DNA of 44,904 nucleotides from a virus: IMG/VR virus record IMGVR_UViG_3300020180_000033, positions 1 to 44,904 of that record; one strand, 5' to 3'. Shown piece by piece: positions 41,085 to 44,904 of this stretch (position 1 is its first letter; each line of letters starts with the position of its first letter). The notes under the pieces were generated by a model. It saw only the letters and a program-made list of their open reading frames with translations, ran no database searches and was not told where the DNA came from. The position numbers and the translations under genes were made by a program.

Positions 41085-41420
41085 GTGAGCACCATCGTGA
41101 AAGAGGCCTACGACGAGGGCGTCGCAGAGGCGCTCACCAGGTTCGGCCTCAAGGAAGCGGCAAACGAGATCCGCCTCAAAATCCCCAAGCGGGAGTTTCA
41201 CGGTTTCGACGCAGCGTTCAAGCCGCGCGTGAAGGCGCTCAAGGAAGCCAACAGCGAGCCACTCGAACCGCAGGCATCGCCAGAGCAGCCTGCGGAGATG
41301 CTCGCGGACATATTGCAGACGTTAAGCCTGCCAGCACCTCCAGGGGAGCAAAAACATACGGCGGTTGACCGCCCTGTTTTCTGGGGCAGCCCCACGGACG
41401 CAAGTAAAGGAGCCGTTTAA
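41085..41420 (+). CDS. Small protein with repeated N-terminal YxxGxxxA motif (111 aa, GTG start)
   Basis: The N-terminus IVKEAYDEGVAEALTRFGLK is one of five related N-termini in this cluster (41085, 41420, 43616, 44164, 44468). The rest is polar, with a basic region and a Pro/Glu-rich C-terminal third. No family recognised. The start is GTG 41085 after TATAAT, six bases upstream, so it may be leaderless. It sits between the two RNA polymerase halves. It might be an adaptor of the polymerase or a head-targeted protein. Confidence 0.6.
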   Translation: MSTIVKEAYDEGVAEALTRFGLKEAANEIRLKIPKREFHGFDAAFKPRVKALKEANSEPLEPQASPEQPAEMLADILQTLSLPAPPGEQKHTAVDRPVFWGSPTDASKGAV

Positions 41421-41812
41421 TGCTTACCAAGGCCGCAACAGAAGGTGCTCTTGCCGCGTGCGATCGGTTCGGTGTCGACGCAGAGAAGCTCGCCGCTGTG
41501 GCTCCCACGAGCTTCTTGTCCTCGGTAATCCCGCGGGCAAAGGCATTCGGGCAAAGCCAGTGGGGCGCCGCGAAGTCTCTCGTCAACAACGCACGTGGCG
41601 GACTTGGTGGACGGCTCAGCCCTGACTTCAAGGGAAGCTTGGACCCAAGCCACCTTGAACTGGGGCGCGCGGCACACCGCTCTCAGGCAGTAGGGAACCT
41701 CAAGACCCTCGCGCCTACGCTGGCCGGCGTGGGCGGTCTCGGCCTGCTCAATCACATGAGCAACAAGAAGAAGGAGCAAGCACAGCTCCAACAGCCGCAA
41801 GGACGTTTCTAA
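41420..41812 (+). CDS. Small protein with the repeated N-terminal motif (130 aa)
   Basis: 130 residues. Its start, MLTKAATEGALAACDRFGVD, shares the A-x-x-x-G-x-x-x-A-x-x-x-F-G pattern of the neighbouring small genes, with Thr in the place of Tyr. The middle is basic and Gly-rich (LVNNARGGLGGRL). A short hydrophobic segment with glycines near 105 (TLAGVGGLGLLNHMS) is followed by a Gln/Lys-rich tail. Start ATG 41420 has AAAGGAG upstream and overlaps the previous stop by one base. No family recognised. A role with the polymerase halves or in the virion is inferred from location. Confidence 0.6.
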   Translation: MLTKAATEGALAACDRFGVDAEKLAAVAPTSFLSSVIPRAKAFGQSQWGAAKSLVNNARGGLGGRLSPDFKGSLDPSHLELGRAAHRSQAVGNLKTLAPTLAGVGGLGLLNHMSNKKKEQAQLQQPQGRF

Positions 41813-41819
41813 AAAATCC

Positions 41820-43616
41820 GTGGCGACTCTCGGCGAACACATGGTTGACGCGATCCTACCCGCGGAGTATCGCGGCCGTGGAACGCTCACGAAGCAGCGC
41901 CTCAACGAGATCCTCGTCGATATCGCGAAGAAACACCCCGACAAATATCCGGACATCGTCACCAAGCTCAAGCGGCTCGGCGACGAATGCGCGACACTTG
42001 AGGGCATTTCCGTAGGGCTCGACGACATCGCGCCGCACTACGAAACACGCGATGCGATCGTTTCGCCGTTCCACGCGCAGTTCAACAAAGCGCAACCGCA
42101 TGAACGGGAGAAGATTCTCCTCGACGCACAGAACGCGGTCCTCGGCCACACCAAGAACAACTCCGGCACGATGGGTGAGATGGTGCGGTCGGGCGGTCGC
42201 GGCAACGCTGCGCAGCTCATGCGCATCATTGGTGCGCCTATCCTCGCGCGAGACGAACGTGATCGTATCGTCCCGTGGTTCATTCCCCGTTCTTACGCCG
42301 AAGGGTTGAAGCCGTCCGACGCGTGGGTCGCCGGCAACGAAGCGCGTATAAACGCGATCAAGTCGAACATCTCCGTCGTCGAACCGGGTGACCTCGCCAA
42401 GATCCTCGTCAACAACATGGGCGACAAGCTCATCTCGATGCCTGACTGCAAGACGTCCAACGGCGTCGCCATGAGCGCACGGGATGCACACGCGGTCGAT
42501 CGCTATCTCGCAAAGCCCGTGAATGGCGTTACAGCCGGCACGTTGCTGACCCCCCAGACGCTTCAGCACCTGGGCGAGGCGATGCTCATCGTTCGATCGC
42601 CTATGACGTGTGAAGCACCGCACGGCATCTGCCAGCGCTGCCAAGGCTTGTCATCGACCGGACACGTACACTCTATCGGCACGAACGTTGGCATGCGTGC
42701 GGCGCAGGCATTGTCCGAACCTCTTACCCAGTTTTCACTCAATGCCAAACACGGCGGGCGTATCACGACCACCGACGACCACGTGAAGCGACCCGAAGGT
42801 ATCAAGGGCGTGCGCCAGGTCCTCGAGGTCCCCGAGTCGTTTCTCCACAAAGCGACACTCGCGGACCACGCGGGAACAGTGGCTCGCATAGAGCCCGCAC
42901 CCCAAGGCGGAAACTACGTCTGGGTCGATCAGACCCGTCACTACGTACCGCCGGACCTGCGCGTCACGGTCACCAACGGCAAGCACGTGGAAGCGGGCGA
43001 TACGCTTTCGAATGGCGTGCCCAAACCTGACGAGATCGTGAAGCACAAAGGGCTCGGAGAGGGGCGGCGGTACCTCGTCGATACGCTTCACGACGTCTAC
43101 AAGAGGTCTGGTGCGGACATCGACCGACGCCATATCGAAACCCTGGCGCGTTCGGTGCTCAATCACGTGTCGATCGAAGACCCAGGGGAAGACGACGCCC
43201 ATGGGTTCATCAAGGGCGATATCGTCAACTACAATCGTTTCTCTGCCGCGTTGGCGTTGCATCAAAAGCAACTGCCTGTCGACGATGCAATCGGCGAAAC
43301 ACTCGCAGCGAATACGCTGCACTTTACGGCGGGAACTCACCTGACAGGTTCCGTGCGCGACACGCTCGTTAAGCACGGGATAAAGACGGTGGCGGTTGCG
43401 CAGAACGGGCCTCGGGCCGTTCCGATCATGCGCGCAGCGTCCCGCACGCCGTTGTTGAATCCAGACTGGATGGCGCGTCTGGGCCACCGATACCTCAAGC
43501 AGTCTCTGCTTGAAGGCGCGTGGCGGGGCGATGTAAGTGATACACACGGACCCCACCCGGTCCCGGCGTACGCTGCGGGAACCGAATTCGGCGAAGGATC
43601 GGAAGGGCACTACTGA
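41820..43616 (+). CDS. rpoC-like: RNA polymerase beta' C-terminal part (split subunit)
   Basis: 598 residues continuing beta' where the fusion protein stops. ATLGEHMVDAILP and SVGLDDI at the start match the region near E. coli residue 615. VRSGGRGNAAQL leads to the bridge helix, which is highly diverged (GNEARINAIKSNIS). A zinc site of four cysteines, C210, C264, C271 and C274, matches the second beta' zinc-binding domain. ALSEPLTQFSLNAKHGG is the trigger loop, keeping the catalytic histidine as H311. It ends near residue 598 after the DPGEDDAHGFIKGD region, shorter than cellular beta'. GTG 41820 aligns best with the family start, although ATG 41841 is an alternative and the ribosome binding site is poor. 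It works with the 36265 fusion and perhaps with the sigma factor at 27178. Confidence 0.93.
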   Translation: MATLGEHMVDAILPAEYRGRGTLTKQRLNEILVDIAKKHPDKYPDIVTKLKRLGDECATLEGISVGLDDIAPHYETRDAIVSPFHAQFNKAQPHEREKILLDAQNAVLGHTKNNSGTMGEMVRSGGRGNAAQLMRIIGAPILARDERDRIVPWFIPRSYAEGLKPSDAWVAGNEARINAIKSNISVVEPGDLAKILVNNMGDKLISMPDCKTSNGVAMSARDAHAVDRYLAKPVNGVTAGTLLTPQTLQHLGEAMLIVRSPMTCEAPHGICQRCQGLSSTGHVHSIGTNVGMRAAQALSEPLTQFSLNAKHGGRITTTDDHVKRPEGIKGVRQVLEVPESFLHKATLADHAGTVARIEPAPQGGNYVWVDQTRHYVPPDLRVTVTNGKHVEAGDTLSNGVPKPDEIVKHKGLGEGRRYLVDTLHDVYKRSGADIDRRHIETLARSVLNHVSIEDPGEDDAHGFIKGDIVNYNRFSAALALHQKQLPVDDAIGETLAANTLHFTAGTHLTGSVRDTLVKHGIKTVAVAQNGPRAVPIMRAASRTPLLNPDWMARLGHRYLKQSLLEGAWRGDVSDTHGPHPVPAYAAGTEFGEGSEGHY

Positions 43617-44167
43617 TGTTGGAAGACGCCTACCGCGCCGGCATGAAAGAAGCGTGTGACCGCTTCGGTATCAAAGAAGCGATGCCTGTGGGCGTTACTA
43701 ACTTTGGCCGTCGCGCATGGAACGCAGCGTCAACCATTCCTCAGGTTTTGTTCGGCAACCCCATCAAAGCGTATCGCGAGGGGATGGGCACCTTCCGCCG
43801 CGGTGGTGTCATGAACCCGGTGGCTGCGTTCTGGCCTTCCGTAGCTAAGGGTCCCGCCGGTGAGCGATTGCCGCAGGCGATGGGATGGCTCAGTCGAGCA
43901 GGAACCGCTGCGTCTGGGTATGGCGTCTACAAAGCGATGAAGGGCGAGGGCGGCGACCCCAACGAAGGTCGTTTGTCCAACACCCTCAGCGCACTTGGGA
44001 GCGCTGCCGGCATGGGCTTCGGTTTTTCCGCCGTAGGAGCCCTCGGCGCGCCTCTTGTTGCACGCGCAGGGGCTTCCCTTGGTAAAGGGGTAGGTCGCGT
44101 ATTTGGCAGCACACCAGAACCACAGCAACTCGACCCGTTGATGTACGGGCAAGGGGTTTACCAGTGA
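43616..44167 (+). CDS. Small protein with the repeated N-terminal motif and hydrophobic Gly-rich segments (183 aa)
   Basis: 183 residues. Starts MLEDAYRAGMKEACDRFGIK, a clear copy of the shared motif. The body is Gly/Ala-rich with repeated small residues (LSRAGTAASGYGVYKAM, SAAGMGFGFSAVGALGAP) that look like glycine-zipper helices, which may associate with a membrane or form a channel, as in some phage ejection proteins. ATG 43616 overlaps the beta'C stop by one base and has GGAAGGG upstream. No named family. A virion internal protein or ejection role is a reasonable guess but unproven. Confidence 0.6.
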   Translation: MLEDAYRAGMKEACDRFGIKEAMPVGVTNFGRRAWNAASTIPQVLFGNPIKAYREGMGTFRRGGVMNPVAAFWPSVAKGPAGERLPQAMGWLSRAGTAASGYGVYKAMKGEGGDPNEGRLSNTLSALGSAAGMGFGFSAVGALGAPLVARAGASLGKGVGRVFGSTPEPQQLDPLMYGQGVYQ

Positions 44168-44391
44168 CCCTCAAGAAATCGTATGACGAGGGCGTCAGGA
44201 CGGCGCTCAATCATTTTTGTGTTCGAGATGTAAAAATCGCGAACATGATTAGGGGTGCGGCGGGGTATAACCCAACGCTCAACCCTGCACAGTCTTCGGC
44301 AACCGCTATGCCGTCTGTAATGCCGAAGCCTGCGACACCCCCGACTGCACCGGTCGCAAGTGGCGCTAGTAAGGCAAACGTCCTCGGTTGA
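44164..44391 (+). CDS. Very small protein with the repeated N-terminal motif (75 aa, GTG start)
   Basis: 75 residues. Its N-terminus, LKKSYDEGVRTALNHFCVRD, has the shared motif with Cys in place of the Gly after Phe. The C-terminal 45 residues are Pro/Ala/Ser/Thr-rich and disordered (SVMPKPATPPTAPVASG). GTG 44164 overlaps the previous stop (GTGA), so it is translationally coupled. The last codons overlap the left arm of the terminator. Function unknown. Confidence 0.6.
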   Translation: MTLKKSYDEGVRTALNHFCVRDVKIANMIRGAAGYNPTLNPAQSSATAMPSVMPKPATPPTAPVASGASKANVLG

Positions 44392-44411
44392 TTTGTGTAA
44401 CCGAGGGTTTT
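44382..44411 (+). terminator. Terminator at the end of the beta'C cluster
   Basis: 8-bp stem (CCTCGGTT / AACCGAGG) with a 9-nt loop, then GTTTT. It overlaps the stop codon of the 75-residue gene and separates it from the next transcript. Confidence 0.7.
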
Positions 44412-44415
44412 GGCC

Positions 44416-44421
44416 TACCAT
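44416..44421 (+). promoter_or_regulatory. Candidate -10 box (TACCAT) before the last gene
   Basis: GGCCTACCAT lies directly after the terminator, with a leader of about 40 bases carrying GAGGAG before ATG 44468. The preceding GGCC is shared with the boxes at 12332 and 34027. Confidence 0.4.
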
Positions 44422-44467
44422 TTTGCAGCTAAACAACCGCTTTCAGACGGCTCGAGGAGACGACAAC

Positions 44468-44904
44468 ATGTTCAAGAACGCATACGTTCGAGGCGTCACA
44501 AACGCGCTGATCCAAAGCGGTCATGTTGCGTTTCCCGACGAGGATTCCGCGGCCAAGATCGCGGACTTCATTGGCGATCGTGCGGATTTCGATCCGCACA
44601 ACATGACACGCGAAGTCGCGTTGAAGATCGCCAACGCCGTCATCGAAGCATCGGAACACCTCGTCGCGAAGGGCTACAAGGCCGCCGCGGTCACGATGAA
44701 GGTTGCTTCCGTCGAGGACCTCGGCAAGCTCGCCCATGCCCACGTCATCCACTTGATGGAGAAGGCCGCTGAAGGCTCGACCATCGAGGGCGGTGACAAG
44801 GGCAACGCGGAGTCGAACTCCGCTGAGGGCAAGATGGACGCGTCGCAGCGTCCGCCTGGCTACGCCGAGAACTCGCTCGGCAGCTCTGCCGTCGATACCC
44901 GCCC
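44468..44904 (+). CDS. Protein with the repeated N-terminal motif, cut by window end
   Basis: At least 145 residues are visible; the reading frame is open at the right edge. It begins MFKNAYVRGVTNALIQSG, another copy of the shared motif. The body is helical and mildly acidic (MTREVALKIANAVIEASEHL, SVEDLGKLAHAHVIHLMEK), then polar and Gly/Ser-rich after about residue 110. ATG 44468 has GAGGAG eight bases upstream and follows its own promoter candidate and the preceding terminator, so it is a separate unit. Possible roles are a virion or scaffold-associated protein; nothing fixes this. Confidence 0.65.
   Translation, partial: MFKNAYVRGVTNALIQSGHVAFPDEDSAAKIADFIGDRADFDPHNMTREVALKIANAVIEASEHLVAKGYKAAAVTMKVASVEDLGKLAHAHVIHLMEKAAEGSTIEGGDKGNAESNSAEGKMDASQRPPGYAENSLGSSAVDTR

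Noticed and set aside
36265-43616. An intein, or a frameshift that artificially splits beta'
   Set aside because: No intein splice motifs are visible. Two well-formed genes with their own ribosome binding signals and a TATAAT box fill the gap, so a simple frameshift does not explain it.
1-44904. Integrated prophage with attachment sites
   Set aside because: No integrase, excisionase, direct repeats or bacterial flanking genes are present in the window.

Overview
This window is a gene-dense stretch of a large double-stranded DNA tailed-phage genome, or of a phage-derived assembly. It has a large terminase, a probable portal and a tail spike. It also has a near-complete replication and nucleotide-metabolism set and a multisubunit RNA polymerase. 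Genes abut or overlap by 1-40 bp and almost no DNA is non-coding. I see no tRNA, rRNA, CRISPR array, insertion sequence, integrase or attachment site. GC looks moderately high by eye. The host cannot be named. Several plus-strand genes have a TANNNT box exactly six bases before a start codon without a ribosome binding site. Leaderless transcripts of that kind are common in Actinobacteria and Deinococcota, so they are a weak host hint.

Layout: (1) 1-3.6 kb, plus strand: a short virion protein and a 999-residue beta-helix tail spike or fiber. (2) 3.6-7.05 kb, minus strand: a RuvC-like resolvase, an adenosylcobalamin-type ribonucleotide reductase with an ATP-cone, and two small proteins. (3) 7.07-8.45 kb, plus strand: two probable virion or tail proteins. 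(4) 8.5-15.3 kb, mainly minus strand: a DUF932-like protein, an HExxH/VWA protein and a MoxR-like AAA+ ATPase, interrupted by two unknown plus-strand genes. (5) 15.3-17 kb, plus strand: terminase large subunit. (6) 17-27 kb, minus strand: DEDDh exonuclease, UDG-like/family A DNA polymerase fusion, giant primase-helicase, Cas4/AddB-like nuclease and a possible ssDNA-binding protein. (7) 27.2-28 kb, plus strand: a sigma-70-family factor. (8) 28-34 kb, minus strand: ParB-like protein, small proteins, a second Fe-S nuclease and a SNF2-type helicase. (9) 34-44.9 kb, plus strand: probable portal, a 1596-residue fusion of RNA polymerase beta with the N-terminal half of beta', the C-terminal half of beta' as a separate gene, and five small proteins sharing an N-terminal motif.

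Read together, the minus-strand operons supply DNA replication, recombination, dNTPs and partition-like or chaperone functions. The plus-strand units supply virion parts and transcription machinery. The most notable system is transcriptional: a beta-beta'N fusion plus a split beta'C, no visible alpha or omega, an unusual insert in beta, a sigma factor and a candidate promoter class. The polymerase lies among virion genes, next to small proteins with a repeated N-terminal tag. This raises the possibility, not shown by sequence alone, that it is packaged in the particle.
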